NCBI GenBank assembly: GCA_004294135.1 | Contig: RDZY01000029.1 | Span: 19,199-83,198, forward strand | DNA from: Sphingobacteriia bacterium | Lineage (GTDB): Bacteria; Bacteroidota; Bacteroidia; Chitinophagales; Chitinophagaceae | Reading direction: 5' to 3' | Length of the DNA: 64,000 nt | In this document: piece by piece, positions 26,139 through 35,511 of the stretch | Position numbering within the stretch: position 1 is the stretch's first letter | Layout: every line of letters begins with the position of its first letter | The notes under the pieces: generated by a model | What the model was told of the DNA's origin: nothing | Database searches by the model: none | What the model saw: only the letters and a program-made list of their open reading frames with translations | Position numbers and translations under genes: made by a program

Positions 26139-26507
26139 ATGAAAAAAATCTTCTGTCTCGCGCTATTATTCTTGGGCATTGGCTTGGCTGCTAAAGCCCA
26201 ATCCGATACCACTTTACAACAGTACACTGGTAAATACAAGTTTGCAGAAGGTAGTATTGTATTAGAAGCAGTTGTTTCGCTTGAAAATGGTTCGCTTTCT
26301 GTAAATACCAGCGCAGGCAGCTCCCCACTAGAAAAACAGTCGGATGATGTTTTTGTTATTACTGCTTTTCAAGGCACTGCAGTATTTAAACGTAATGATG
26401 CTAAAAAAGTAATTGGTGTAAGCATCAACGCAATGGGTTATGCATTGGAAGGCACCAAGGAAGATATAATGATGGAGCTGTTTGAAAAATCAGGTAGAAA
26501 AATTTGA
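26139..26507 (+). CDS. Small secreted protein, DUF3471-like
   Basis: 122 residues with a signal peptide ending in KAQ. The mature part starts LQQYTGKYKF and is beta-rich (SIVLEAVVSLENGSLSVNT, VFVITAFQGTAVFKRND). That opening resembles the small domain often found at the end of secreted serine hydrolases (DUF3471-like). No catalytic residues are evident. It is alone on the plus strand, 53 bp before the PhyH gene, so a loose operon is possible. Confidence 0.65.
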   Translation: MKKIFCLALLFLGIGLAAKAQSDTTLQQYTGKYKFAEGSIVLEAVVSLENGSLSVNTSAGSSPLEKQSDDVFVITAFQGTAVFKRNDAKKVIGVSINAMGYALEGTKEDIMMELFEKSGRKI

Positions 26508-26560
26508 ATTGGTGTATATTTATATGCCAATGCAATGGTAATTTTAAAATAATACGTTAA

Positions 26561-27391
26561 ATGAAATCTACACTCACACCTCAACAAATTGAATCTTATA
26601 GAGAAAACGGGTACTTGCTTGTAGAAGATTTTTTGAATGAAGATGAACTTTCTTTTTGGCGTACATCAATTACTGAAGCTATTGAAGAACGTAATGGACG
26701 AAAATTTGCTTTCGGCGACTCTAAAGTTGGTGAAGACGATGGGATAAATAAAGACAGTGATTATTTTGGTAAAGTGTTTGACCAGATGCTGAATCTTTGG
26801 CAAACAAATCATGCTGTAAATAAAATAATGCGAGACGAAAATATCGGAAAAATGGTGGCTGATCTAGCTGGCTGGGAGGGTACGAGAATATGGCACGACC
26901 AAGCGTTGATCAAACGCCCTTGGGCAAATCCTACTTCTTGGCATTTGGATACTCCTTTCTGGTCGTTTAGCGATAGGCGTGCTTTGTCTATCTGGGTTGC
27001 ACTAGATGATGCTACATTGGAAAATGGCTGTTTGTATTTTATTCCTGGCTCTTATCATACTACCACTTTTAATAATCCTGGTATTGGTAAAAACATGGAT
27101 GCTGTATTTGATGCATACCCGCAATTTTTAAATAAAAAATCAGTGGCAGTGCCTATGAAAGCTGGAAGCTGTTCTTTTCACAACGGACTAACCATTCATG
27201 GGGCAGGTGCTAATATGACCAATGGTTTTCGCAGAGCGATGACCTGTGCTTATTTCCCAGATGGTGCCTCATTCAATGGCATCCAAAATATATTAACTGA
27301 TGAACAAATGAGTAAGTTAAAAATTGGTGATTTACTGAATGATGACAAACAGAATCCACTAATTTATTCCGCTTCAAATGCAAATATGTAA
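26561..27391 (+). CDS. Phytanoyl-CoA dioxygenase (PhyH) family protein
   Basis: 276 residues. A Fe(II)/2-oxoglutarate dioxygenase: the H-x-D pair is in SWHLDTPFWS and the distal His in FHNGLTIHGAGANMT, followed by the Arg of GFRRAM that would bind 2-oxoglutarate. SIWVALDDATLENGCLYFIPGSYH is the hallmark PhyH core. The N-terminus LTPQQIESYRENGYLLVEDFL is also typical. The stop overlaps the next ATG by one base. With the TIM-barrel and GH106 genes it may serve catabolism of a plant- or algal-type glycan or ligand, which is inference. Confidence 0.92.
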   Translation: MKSTLTPQQIESYRENGYLLVEDFLNEDELSFWRTSITEAIEERNGRKFAFGDSKVGEDDGINKDSDYFGKVFDQMLNLWQTNHAVNKIMRDENIGKMVADLAGWEGTRIWHDQALIKRPWANPTSWHLDTPFWSFSDRRALSIWVALDDATLENGCLYFIPGSYHTTTFNNPGIGKNMDAVFDAYPQFLNKKSVAVPMKAGSCSFHNGLTIHGAGANMTNGFRRAMTCAYFPDGASFNGIQNILTDEQMSKLKIGDLLNDDKQNPLIYSASNANM

Positions 27392-28203
27392 TGGATCTAC
27401 TCATACTTTGTCCGCAATGGGGTAGTGAGCATTTGCCTTTGGAAGATTTTTTCATACGCGTTAAAGAGGCTGGTTATGATGGCATTGATACCTGGATGCC
27501 AGAAAATCTAAAGGAAAGAAAGCGATTTATTTCACTTTTAGATCAATATAAGTTGAAGATGGTCAGTCACCAGCATCAAGCAAAGGGTACTAATATTGAA
27601 GCGTATTGTAAATCGCTGGAATATTATTTGTCCCTTTCAATGGATTGCAACCCAATTTTAATAAATTCTCATTCTGGCAGAGATTATTTCTCGCTGCACG
27701 ATCAACTGAAAGTTATTGACACGGTTGACGCTTTTTCGGTAAAGCATGATATTAAAATAGCTCATGAAACACACCGTGGAAGAATTGGCTTTAGTCCTTA
27801 TAATGCAATGGAGTTATTCAAATATAGGCCAACTATGAAAATCACTGCCGATTTTTCTCACTGGACTTGTGTAACAGAAAGCTGGCTAGAGCACTCTCCA
27901 GAAATTATTGCAGAAGCCATAAAAAGAACCATTCATATTCACGCTAGAGTTGGATATACACAAGGGCCTCAGATACCAGACCCAAGACTTCCAGAGTGGG
28001 AGGACTCCATTGACTTTTTTCTTGGTATTTGGAAAAGGATTGTTCAATACCAAGAAGCTGGTGGCGCACCGTTTTTTACACTGACTACAGAGTTTGGCCC
28101 TCCACCGTATATGTGGACAAGCTTAGAAGATAACTCACCAGTTTCAAGTCAGTGGGATATTAACTGTTACATGAAAGATTTATTGAAACAAACTTTGATT
28201 TGA
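27391..28203 (+). CDS. Sugar phosphate isomerase/epimerase-like TIM-barrel protein
   Basis: 270 residues, AP endonuclease-2-like TIM barrel. Typical elements: CPQWGSEHLPLEDFF, EAGYDGIDTWMP, INSHSGRDYFS, IAHETHRGR, ITADFSHWTCV, HIHARVGYT. The acidic and His residues at strand ends (His/Glu of AHETH, Asp of ADFSHW, His of HIHAR) are the expected metal ligands. The start codon overlaps the PhyH stop (TAATG), so they are co-translated. The substrate is probably a sugar or inositol derivative. Confidence 0.88.
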   Translation: MDLLILCPQWGSEHLPLEDFFIRVKEAGYDGIDTWMPENLKERKRFISLLDQYKLKMVSHQHQAKGTNIEAYCKSLEYYLSLSMDCNPILINSHSGRDYFSLHDQLKVIDTVDAFSVKHDIKIAHETHRGRIGFSPYNAMELFKYRPTMKITADFSHWTCVTESWLEHSPEIIAEAIKRTIHIHARVGYTQGPQIPDPRLPEWEDSIDFFLGIWKRIVQYQEAGGAPFFTLTTEFGPPPYMWTSLEDNSPVSSQWDINCYMKDLLKQTLI

Positions 28204-28357
28204 TAATGCACTAATAAATCAAGCATAAAAGCTATAAGTTCAAGTCATAAATTATTTATTCAACAGTAAAATCAAATAACAACAAAAAATTAGTTTTACT
28301 TTTATGATAATGGTTTATTTGTACTGTATTTAACGTACTTAATTTTAAATACCCATC

Positions 28358-31225
28358 ATGAGGATTCTTGCTCTATTTCATTTTTTGATTCTGTTATTTG
28401 TACCAACCATTTCTTGGTCGCAAAAAAACCCAAGCAATAGCCCTAATAACTTGGAAGCATCATTCTTAAACCCTCCCTTAAGCGCAAGACCTAAAGCTTT
28501 GTGGCCTTGGATTAATGGAAATGTTAACCTAGCCCAAATAAGTTATGAACTAAAAGAGGCAAAAGAAAAGGGTATGGGCGGTTTTGATATTTGGGATATT
28601 GGCACCAGCTTAGATCCTAATAAAATTATTCCTGTAGGCCCCCCATTTCTTGATAAAGCGTCTCTCAAAGCAATTGCACATACCATAAAAGAAGCCGATA
28701 AATTGGGGCTGGAAATTGGTCTTAATTTCTCCAGCAGTTGGAATGCTGGTGGGTCTTGGGTTAAACCCGAACATGGTGCCATGGGTTTGTTTAGAAAAGA
28801 TACCATTATTGAAGGTCCTCAACTATTCTCAGCAATATTGCCCTTTCCTCCTATTCCAGATCAGTATGATGGAAGAAATACATTGAATTATAAGGATCAA
28901 AAAACGGGGCTCCCCCTTTTTTATTCAGAAGTTGCCCTGCTGGCATATTCACTTCACAAAGATTCGGTTATTGGTGCCAATGAAATAATCAATCTTGGAA
29001 TAAAAAAACAAGGAGAAAATATTGTTTGGCAGGTTCCCCAAGGCAAGTGGAAATTAGTTCGTTATATATGCGCTCCAACAGGTCAAACCCTAATGCTTCC
29101 TAGTACCGCTTCTAATGGTTTAATGCTCGATCATTTTAGTGCAAATGCGCAACGTGCAAATATGGCCTATATTTTCGGTCGACTCATTCCTGCAACTGGT
29201 AATCTTAAAAACAGTTCACTCAAATATTTAAATGCCGATAGTTATGAAGTGAACTCCGCCGTATGGACGCCCTTATTACCCCTAGAATTCCTGAAACAAA
29301 ATAAGTATCCATTAGAAAATTTTTTACCTGTGCTAGATGGTTTTATTGTGAAAGATAAAATCACAAGCAATTTATTTATGCACGATTTTTCTAAAACCCT
29401 TTCCAACCTTATCATTAAAAATCATTACCAACTGGGCAAAGAAATTTGTGCTCAATACGGAATTGGCTTTGTTGCAGAAGCAGGTGGACCTGGTAAGCCT
29501 GTTCACAATGTACCCTTTGAAGACCTTAAAGCTTTGGGATCGCTAACCATACCCAGAGGCGAGTTCTGGAATATAAAAGAAGATTGGCAGAAACTGCAAA
29601 TAGTAAAAGGGATAGCTAGTGCATCTCATATTTACAATCAAAAATATGTAGAAGCAGAATCCTTCACCAGCGTAGCACTTTGGCAAGAAGGGCCTGATGA
29701 GTTAAAACCCATTGCAGATCGAGCGCTCTGTGAAGGGCTGAATCGTTTTGTGTACCATACTTTTCCGCATACTCCGCCAGAATCTGGCTTTCCGGGCTGG
29801 GTATATAATTTTGGTACACTTATAAACACCACCAATGGATGGTGGCATAAGTCAACCCCCTTTCACCAATACTTATCGCGCTGTAGCTATTTATTACAGC
29901 AGGGAAATTTTGTAGGTGATATTGCGTACTATTATGGAGATGAAGCTCCCAATTTTGTTCCTCCCAAATATATAGATACTTCATTGGGTTTTGGGTACGA
30001 CTATGATGTGGTGAATACCGATGCCATCTTACATAAAATGCAAGTGCGCAATGGTCGCATCTACTTACCTCACGGCCAATACTACCAAATTCTGGTGCTT
30101 CCCAATAGTGTGAATATAAATGCGGCAGTGCTGAAAAAATTAATGCAAATGGTAAAAATGGGAGCTACCATTGTTGGCCCTAAACCCAATCATAGCTATG
30201 GTTTGTATCAGCACCCAGCAAAAGACAAAGCCGTGCAAAAAATGGCAGATTTACTGTGGGGTGATTGGGATGGAATTGCTACACTAGAACACAAATATGG
30301 GAAAGGGAAAATAGTTTATGGCAAAACTTTAAAAAATATTTTGTTCGAAAAGAAAGTGTTTCCAGATGTTCAAACAAATATTGATAGCCTCGACTTTATT
30401 CATAGAAAAACAAATCAAAGCGATATTTATTTTATACGAAATTGTAAGAGCCAATCAGCATTGGGGACCATTAGTTTTAGAATACATCAGGCCGATCCGG
30501 CAATATGGATTCCTGAAACGGGTAAAATAATTCCTGTTCAACACTATCAGAAATCGGGAGATAGAATCACCATTCCCGTTTCTATGAATGGCTACGGTTC
30601 TTTTTTTGTAGTGTTTACTAAATCTATAACAGCAAAGCCCGCTTATAATCAAAATTTGGTTTACAGTGTACATGGTGCTTTGGATGCTAGCACCATACAA
30701 ACAACTGGCGCTTTTAAATTGAATAATCCTTGGATGTTAACGGTACAGCAATGGTTACCCTCACCCATAAGAGATACCTTGCAGGAACTGGTTTCCATGC
30801 ATCTATCTAAAAACGCAACCATACAATCTTATTCGGGTAAATCTATTTATCAAACAAAGTTTACACTAGGCTCTCATCAACTAAAAGCCAATACTATTTT
30901 GCTATTAGATTTGGGAGTGGTAAAAGAAATTGCAGAAGTATTTGTAAATGGTAAAAATATGGGAATTGTTTGGCACGCTCCTTACCAAATTGATATTTCT
31001 AGCTCAGCCATTGAAGGTGAGAATATATTGAAAATTGAAATAGTGAGTACCATTAATAATAGACTTGTTGGCGATGCCCAGCAACCTGAAAAAAGCAGGA
31101 CTATCAAGACCAATATTACCAAATTACCAAATGCCTGGACCACAGCTTTTGCCTCCGCTCCGCTACAACCAGCGGGCTTATTGGGGCCAGTGCAACTTCA
31201 GTTTTTAAACAAAGCAACCCAATAA
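28358..31225 (+). CDS. GH106-type glycoside hydrolase (alpha-L-rhamnosidase-like)
   Basis: 955 residues with a signal peptide (to about 22, SWSQ). The N-terminal region (LSARPKALWPWINGNVNLAQISYELKEAKEKGMGGFDIWDIG) is the hallmark of GH106 alpha-L-rhamnosidases and relatives. Conserved patches follow: LGLEIGLNFSSSWNAGG, YLNADSYEV, AEAGGPGKP and AESFTS. The C-terminal part has a carbohydrate-binding beta-sandwich (LLLDLGVVKEIAEVFVNGKNMGIVWHAPYQIDIS). It should be periplasmic or surface-exposed. Specificity is not certain, since several rhamnosidase-like families share this fold. It lies 154 bp after the TIM-barrel gene. Confidence 0.85.
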   Translation: MRILALFHFLILLFVPTISWSQKNPSNSPNNLEASFLNPPLSARPKALWPWINGNVNLAQISYELKEAKEKGMGGFDIWDIGTSLDPNKIIPVGPPFLDKASLKAIAHTIKEADKLGLEIGLNFSSSWNAGGSWVKPEHGAMGLFRKDTIIEGPQLFSAILPFPPIPDQYDGRNTLNYKDQKTGLPLFYSEVALLAYSLHKDSVIGANEIINLGIKKQGENIVWQVPQGKWKLVRYICAPTGQTLMLPSTASNGLMLDHFSANAQRANMAYIFGRLIPATGNLKNSSLKYLNADSYEVNSAVWTPLLPLEFLKQNKYPLENFLPVLDGFIVKDKITSNLFMHDFSKTLSNLIIKNHYQLGKEICAQYGIGFVAEAGGPGKPVHNVPFEDLKALGSLTIPRGEFWNIKEDWQKLQIVKGIASASHIYNQKYVEAESFTSVALWQEGPDELKPIADRALCEGLNRFVYHTFPHTPPESGFPGWVYNFGTLINTTNGWWHKSTPFHQYLSRCSYLLQQGNFVGDIAYYYGDEAPNFVPPKYIDTSLGFGYDYDVVNTDAILHKMQVRNGRIYLPHGQYYQILVLPNSVNINAAVLKKLMQMVKMGATIVGPKPNHSYGLYQHPAKDKAVQKMADLLWGDWDGIATLEHKYGKGKIVYGKTLKNILFEKKVFPDVQTNIDSLDFIHRKTNQSDIYFIRNCKSQSALGTISFRIHQADPAIWIPETGKIIPVQHYQKSGDRITIPVSMNGYGSFFVVFTKSITAKPAYNQNLVYSVHGALDASTIQTTGAFKLNNPWMLTVQQWLPSPIRDTLQELVSMHLSKNATIQSYSGKSIYQTKFTLGSHQLKANTILLLDLGVVKEIAEVFVNGKNMGIVWHAPYQIDISSSAIEGENILKIEIVSTINNRLVGDAQQPEKSRTIKTNITKLPNAWTTAFASAPLQPAGLLGPVQLQFLNKATQ

Positions 31226-31252
31226 CAAATAAAAAATTCATTATTGGGTTGC
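31214..31252 (+). terminator. Hairpin at the end of the GH106 gene
   Basis: A perfect 12-bp stem, GCAACCCAATAA with TTATTGGGTTGC (31214-31225 and 31241-31252), 15-base loop. The left arm includes the stop codon of the GH106 gene. It lies between that gene and the convergent NHL lipoprotein, and likely acts for the plus strand; no strong U-tract follows. Confidence 0.6.
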
Positions 31253-31285
31253 ACACCGTTTTCATAGCAAAAATCATCTATAAGT

Positions 31286-32374
31286 TTATTGAATGGTGCG
31301 TATTCTATTTCCTCCTTCTTCACTTACATATATGATACCACTTGTATTAATATAGAGTTGTGATAATGAACGAAATCTTGCTGTTGTTAAAGCACCGTCT
31401 TCATCACCTACTAATTTTGGTCTTGTTCCACCAATAAGCAATGCCTCGGTAAGACCCGCAAAATCAGATACCAAACCATCTGCACTTATTTTACGAATAG
31501 CACCAGAAGATCTGGCGTTTACATATAAATTTCCCGCCGCATCCCTGCAAATACCAAAAGCTTCATTAAATCTGGCCGTGGTTCCTTGTCCATTCACAAC
31601 CCCACCTTCTGTAGCTGAACCAGCAACAGAAGTTACCGTTCCTGTGGCACTTATTTTTTTTACATCAGTTCCACTGGCTAAATAAAGATTGTTTTGCGCA
31701 TCTATACAAATGCCGCCTATATTCCCAACTCCTGATGCAAATGTACTTACTATGCCAGTTGAAAGTACAATTTTACGAATCAAGCTATTTCCAAACTCAC
31801 CCACAAATAAATTGCCCGCATTGTCCAGTGCAATGCCAATGGGCTGATTAAAATTCGCACTAGCACCAATGCCATTTGTGCTGCCACTAATGCCATTTCC
31901 TGCAACAGTTGTAACCACACCTGCACTGGTTATTTTACGAATAGTATGCCCTCTATATTCTGCCACATAAATATTATTTTGAGCATCAATCGTTAATCCA
32001 TATGGTGAATTAAATCTAGCCGCACTACCTATGCCATTGGCATTCCCACTCACTCCAGCACTACCTGCAAAAGTGGTAACTACACCAGTAGCACTTACTT
32101 TGCGAATGGTATGGTTGGCAATATCTGCTACAAATAAATTTCCTTGATCGTCTTGTGCCATACCACCCGTTGCATTAAATCTTGCAGCCAAACCAGTTCC
32201 GTCTATGCTTCCTGCTTCTGCAGTATTACTACCTACAAAAGTGCTGACTGTGGTATAATTTCTAGCTACAGGAAGTACCAGAGGAGTTGGAGTTGAATCT
32301 TTTTTACATGCCAAGGTTAGCATTGACAATGCCAAGAATAAAAGGCAGGTTTTAAAAGTAAATAGTCTTTTCAT
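31286..32374 (-). CDS. NHL-repeat beta-propeller lipoprotein
   Basis: 362 residues. The signal peptide ends with a lipobox-like LTLAC (Cys about 23). At least five repeats of about 55 residues follow, each with the pattern VAGS-G-NG-G--ARFN-P-G---D--GN-YVA-----IRKI. This is the NHL propeller pattern, usually a binding scaffold rather than an enzyme. It is probably surface-exposed. It stands alone, convergent with the GH106 gene, and has a perfect palindrome 45 bp upstream of its start. Confidence 0.85.
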   Translation of the reverse strand: MKRLFTFKTCLLFLALSMLTLACKKDSTPTPLVLPVARNYTTVSTFVGSNTAEAGSIDGTGLAARFNATGGMAQDDQGNLFVADIANHTIRKVSATGVVTTFAGSAGVSGNANGIGSAARFNSPYGLTIDAQNNIYVAEYRGHTIRKITSAGVVTTVAGNGISGSTNGIGASANFNQPIGIALDNAGNLFVGEFGNSLIRKIVLSTGIVSTFASGVGNIGGICIDAQNNLYLASGTDVKKISATGTVTSVAGSATEGGVVNGQGTTARFNEAFGICRDAAGNLYVNARSSGAIRKISADGLVSDFAGLTEALLIGGTRPKLVGDEDGALTTARFRSLSQLYINTSGIIYVSEEGGNRIRTIQ

Positions 32375-32418
32375 TTTATTGTTTTTTGCAAATAAACAGT
32401 AAAATAGAGTTGACTAGT

Positions 32419-32461
32419 ATGCTGTTTCATAAACCCCCTTTTTCTCTTTATGAAACAGCAT
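32419..32461. promoter_or_regulatory. Perfect 15-bp palindrome upstream of NHL lipoprotein gene
   Basis: ATGCTGTTTCATAAA (32419-32433) and its exact complement (32447-32461) flank a 13-base loop, followed on the plus strand by five T. It is 45 bp upstream of the minus-strand NHL start. No plus-strand gene ends here, so it may be an operator, a 5'-UTR structure on the minus strand, or a leftover terminator. Confidence 0.6.
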
Positions 32462-33210
32462 TTTTAGGACACAAGCCAATGATGGGATGATTTATTTAGG
32501 GCTTATACAAATATTGGCCTCCCAATCTTTCTATCAAAAAAAGGTGTAGTCATTTTGAAGTGTTTGCAAGATTTTATATGAATGAAAATATACCTCAAGA
32601 ATTGGGTACAACTAAACGTTTCAAAGAGTTGAAAGCAAGAATTATCAAAGCAATAGTTTACAACCAATGCAGCCATTGCAATCAACCAACCCTGATACTG
32701 CTGGGCTTAAGCTTTAAAGCACCAATAAGAAGGGATGGATAAAAATGAGTATCAAAATGAGAATAAGCAAGTGTTGTAAAACAAAACTGTATTCCGCAAA
32801 AGGGGGAGGGTATATTCACCAGTGAAAAAAAATAGCCAAGGTTAGTACCTCCAATTAAATAAAAACTATATTTATAGAAATAATCCATCCAAATCAATGA
32901 AAAGCAAAGCAAACTGATATAGGTAACCCAAAAAGTTTACAGCAAACCCAATAAGCAAACCTTAGTTTATACATTAGCCAACTAAAACGAATCGGTCACC
33001 ACAAAATTATTCCGCCACCCCCTCAATAGCTACTATTCAGTCAAGATTTTTTTAAGGAGATATTTGAATGATTTTATAAGTGTTGTAAGCAGCTCAGTTG
33101 TTATTCGTACTATACAAAAACAAAGAACTATGAATTTATATAGCTATTCAGGAGATATAAGTCCGCCTCTTATAACTTGCCTCATTTTTTTTATCACTAA
33201 ATAACTTTTT
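32462..33210. other. 750-bp region without a convincing gene
   Basis: Between the palindrome and the barrel gene no protein is supported. The longest candidate (ATG 32578, 54 codons, MNENIPQELGTT...) has a single C-x-x-C pair (NQCSHCNQ) and no recognised relatives; it may be a remnant. The rest is AT-rich and contains stops in all frames. Confidence 0.5.
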
Positions 33211-33801
33211 ATGAAACACTTTTCTTTACTTTTTTCTTTCTTTTTAGTAACTACTATTTCTTTTGGACAAATAACAAAAGGCAACTGGCTTGTAGGCGGT
33301 AGCGGCAGTCTTTATTCTTACAATGAAAATGCTAATTACCCAACGGCTACTTACAATGCAAAGTATACGAATATTGACTTATCAGCATCTATTGGCTATT
33401 TCCCTACAGATAAATTGACTCTTGGATTAAGACCTTATCTATTAATTGAGAAAGGGTCAAGTTCTGGAGGTGGAGCTGTAAATAGCTTGAGACTTGCAGT
33501 TGGCCCGTTTGCAAGGTATTACTTACTTAAGGAAGACAAACAGTTCAACCTATTAGTTGATGGAAGTTATCAATTTGGTATAAATCAAGAAAGCCACGGA
33601 GACAAACCAAAAGGAAGGTTTAATACTTTGTCATTAATGACAGGCGTTGAAGTATTCTTCAATTCATCTGTAGGTTTAGAATTGCTTATTGGCTATAAGC
33701 ACCAGCTTATAACTTTTGATAATAACCCAAGTGCTTTTAGTAGTGATAGGAAAGGCTTGCAAACATCCATCGGATTTCACTTTCATTTAGAAAAAAAATA
33801 A
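33211..33801 (+). CDS. Small outer-membrane beta-barrel protein
   Basis: 196 residues. The signal peptide is MKHFSLLFSFFLVTTISFGQ, and ITKGNWLVGGSGSLYS follows the cleavage site as in the other barrels (ITK-NW--GG). Alternating strands: IDLSASIGYFPTDKLTLGL, GPFARYYLLKEDKQFNLL, FNSSVGLELLIGYKH, LQTSIGFHFHLEKK. It is a distant paralogue of the cluster at 19.6-24.3 kb, with the same partner arrangement: a T9SS cargo gene starts 10 bp downstream. Confidence 0.85.
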   Translation: MKHFSLLFSFFLVTTISFGQITKGNWLVGGSGSLYSYNENANYPTATYNAKYTNIDLSASIGYFPTDKLTLGLRPYLLIEKGSSSGGGAVNSLRLAVGPFARYYLLKEDKQFNLLVDGSYQFGINQESHGDKPKGRFNTLSLMTGVEVFFNSSVGLELLIGYKHQLITFDNNPSAFSSDRKGLQTSIGFHFHLEKK

Positions 33802-33811
33802 AACAAAAATC

Positions 33812-35337
33812 ATGAAACACTTACTTCTATTTATATTTTGCAGTTGCACCCTATTTACTGCAAAATCCCAATCAATTTCTCCATCATTGGACAATGAATA
33901 TTGTCCAATGATGGAATACACTTTCACCGCTTCGCTTCCAAAACCATATTCCAGTATGATTGGTGAGGGAGGCTGTTATCTAACCCAATCACCGTCTGGG
34001 TCAGGTGGCTATTCTATCTCCTTTAAGGGCAAGTTTGCAGACGCTAATCAAAAGCAGACATTTCGTGTGTATTTTTCTGATGGTTCAAATTATCCATTTG
34101 ATTTCAAGAAAATCAAATCTTTATTTTATTCGGCTGCATCTTCCTGCTCAATTATTCAACCTAATACAGGAACCATCAATGCCCCACTTTGCCAAGTTGT
34201 AAATACTGTCATCAGTTTCAGTAACATCCAATGGGCTACCAATTTTGAAACACCTACTTTTTGTTTCGGCAGTATCTCTAATTATGAATATCTGTTACCA
34301 AGTGGTTGTAGCCTGAATGGCACCGCATCAACAGGCAATTGGATGGCTGGTAGCAACATTGCACCATCACTTCTGACCAAACAACTGGTAACGGCCAGTT
34401 CATAAGGATAAGACCAACCAATAATTGTGGTTCGGGCTTGTCAAATAACTATACCCCTGCATCTTTTTACATTTCGCGCCCTTCACCAACTTTAAGCATT
34501 ACTGGTGCAGCACCTTTATGTTATCCCAACAGCTTCACTTATACATTGAATGGCGTGCCTTCAGGTAGTACAATCAACTGGAACACTTCAAACAGCTATT
34601 ATAGCCTTTCTCCAGGTGGCAACACTGCAATAGTTACCCCAACTGCTGCTGCTAATGGTTCTACAACAATCAATGCTTCTATAATATTAAGCTGCGGGCC
34701 AACTTACTCCACTTCAGCTGCTGTTAGCTTGGGTATACCATATGTTACATTTAACATTGCCAGCTATCCCTCTACTGAACCTTCCTGCTATGAACTTGAA
34801 GGTATTTATTCATTCCGTGCTACTCAGGCAACTGGCTATCCTAATACTTATACTGGCTTTCAATGGGGATGGCGTAACCTTACCAACAATACCATTTCTA
34901 ACGACCCTACCATTTATGGTTCACAATATACTTTTATCCCCCAAGAAGCAGGGGACTATGAAATTTGGGTACGACCAACCAACCAATGTGGCATAGGGGC
35001 ATTAGAGTCGGTTAAAACGGTTACAGTTTATAATGTTTGCGGGGGCTTACTCAGAAGTAGTGCTTCCACTACCATAATTTCAACTTACCCCAACCCTGCC
35101 AAGGATATTATTAACCTAACGGTTACAGAGAGTGTAAAAGCAACAAAGGATAGGCCCAAAAATAAAATAATTGTTGAACTGTACGCAGCTATCACTGGCT
35201 CAAAAGTGAGGGAATGGAAGTTTGATAAGGAACAAATGGCATACAGCCTAAGCATTAATGGAATTAAAAAAGGTACTTATTATTTAAGATATATTACTGG
35301 CAATTACAGAAAAACGAAACAAATATTTGTAGAGTAA
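33812..35337 (+). pseudogene. T9SS cargo protein, frameshifted
   Basis: The first frame (33812-34405, 197 codons) opens with a signal peptide ending in KSQ and secreted beta-rich sequence. It ends soon after GNWMAGSNIAPS. The second frame continues without a proper start: SDQTTGNGQFIRIRPTNNCGSGLSN, then Ig/PKD-like repeats and a C-terminal T9SS sorting domain (YPNPAKDIINLTV ... KQIFVE) to 35337. One missing base near 34366-34368 would join them into one protein of about 508 residues. The cargo is paired with the barrel gene 10 bp upstream. Confidence 0.75.
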
Positions 35338-35385
35338 CTCTATTAAGGCTGCTAACATTAAGGGGAGTAGAACAAATACCCCCTA

Positions 35386-35421
35386 AAATGTCCCATTATC
35401 CAGAAAGATGGTGGGGCATTT
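35386..35421. terminator. Hairpin between cargo gene and hisS
   Basis: AAATGTCCCA and TGGGGCATTT (35386-35395 and 35412-35421) form a 10-bp stem with one G-U pair and a 16-base loop. It lies between the convergent ends of the T9SS cargo gene and hisS and could stop transcription from either side; no long U-tract is present. Confidence 0.4.
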
Positions 35422-35511
35422 AAGTTGCGACACATCCTGCTCCGATAACTCGCGGGGTGTTAAGCTCACATTTGAATGCAGTAACTCAGATTCTTAAACT
35501 ATTTATTTTCC

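Noticed and set aside
32560..32742. A small zinc-binding protein
   Set aside because: Only one C-x-x-C pair, no recognised relatives, no clear ribosome-binding context; too weak to call.
34438..35337. A separate 299-residue gene
   Set aside because: The same frame reads meaningfully upstream of 34438 (TTGNGQFIRIRPTNNCG) into the end of the preceding frame, so it is the downstream part of one frameshifted gene.
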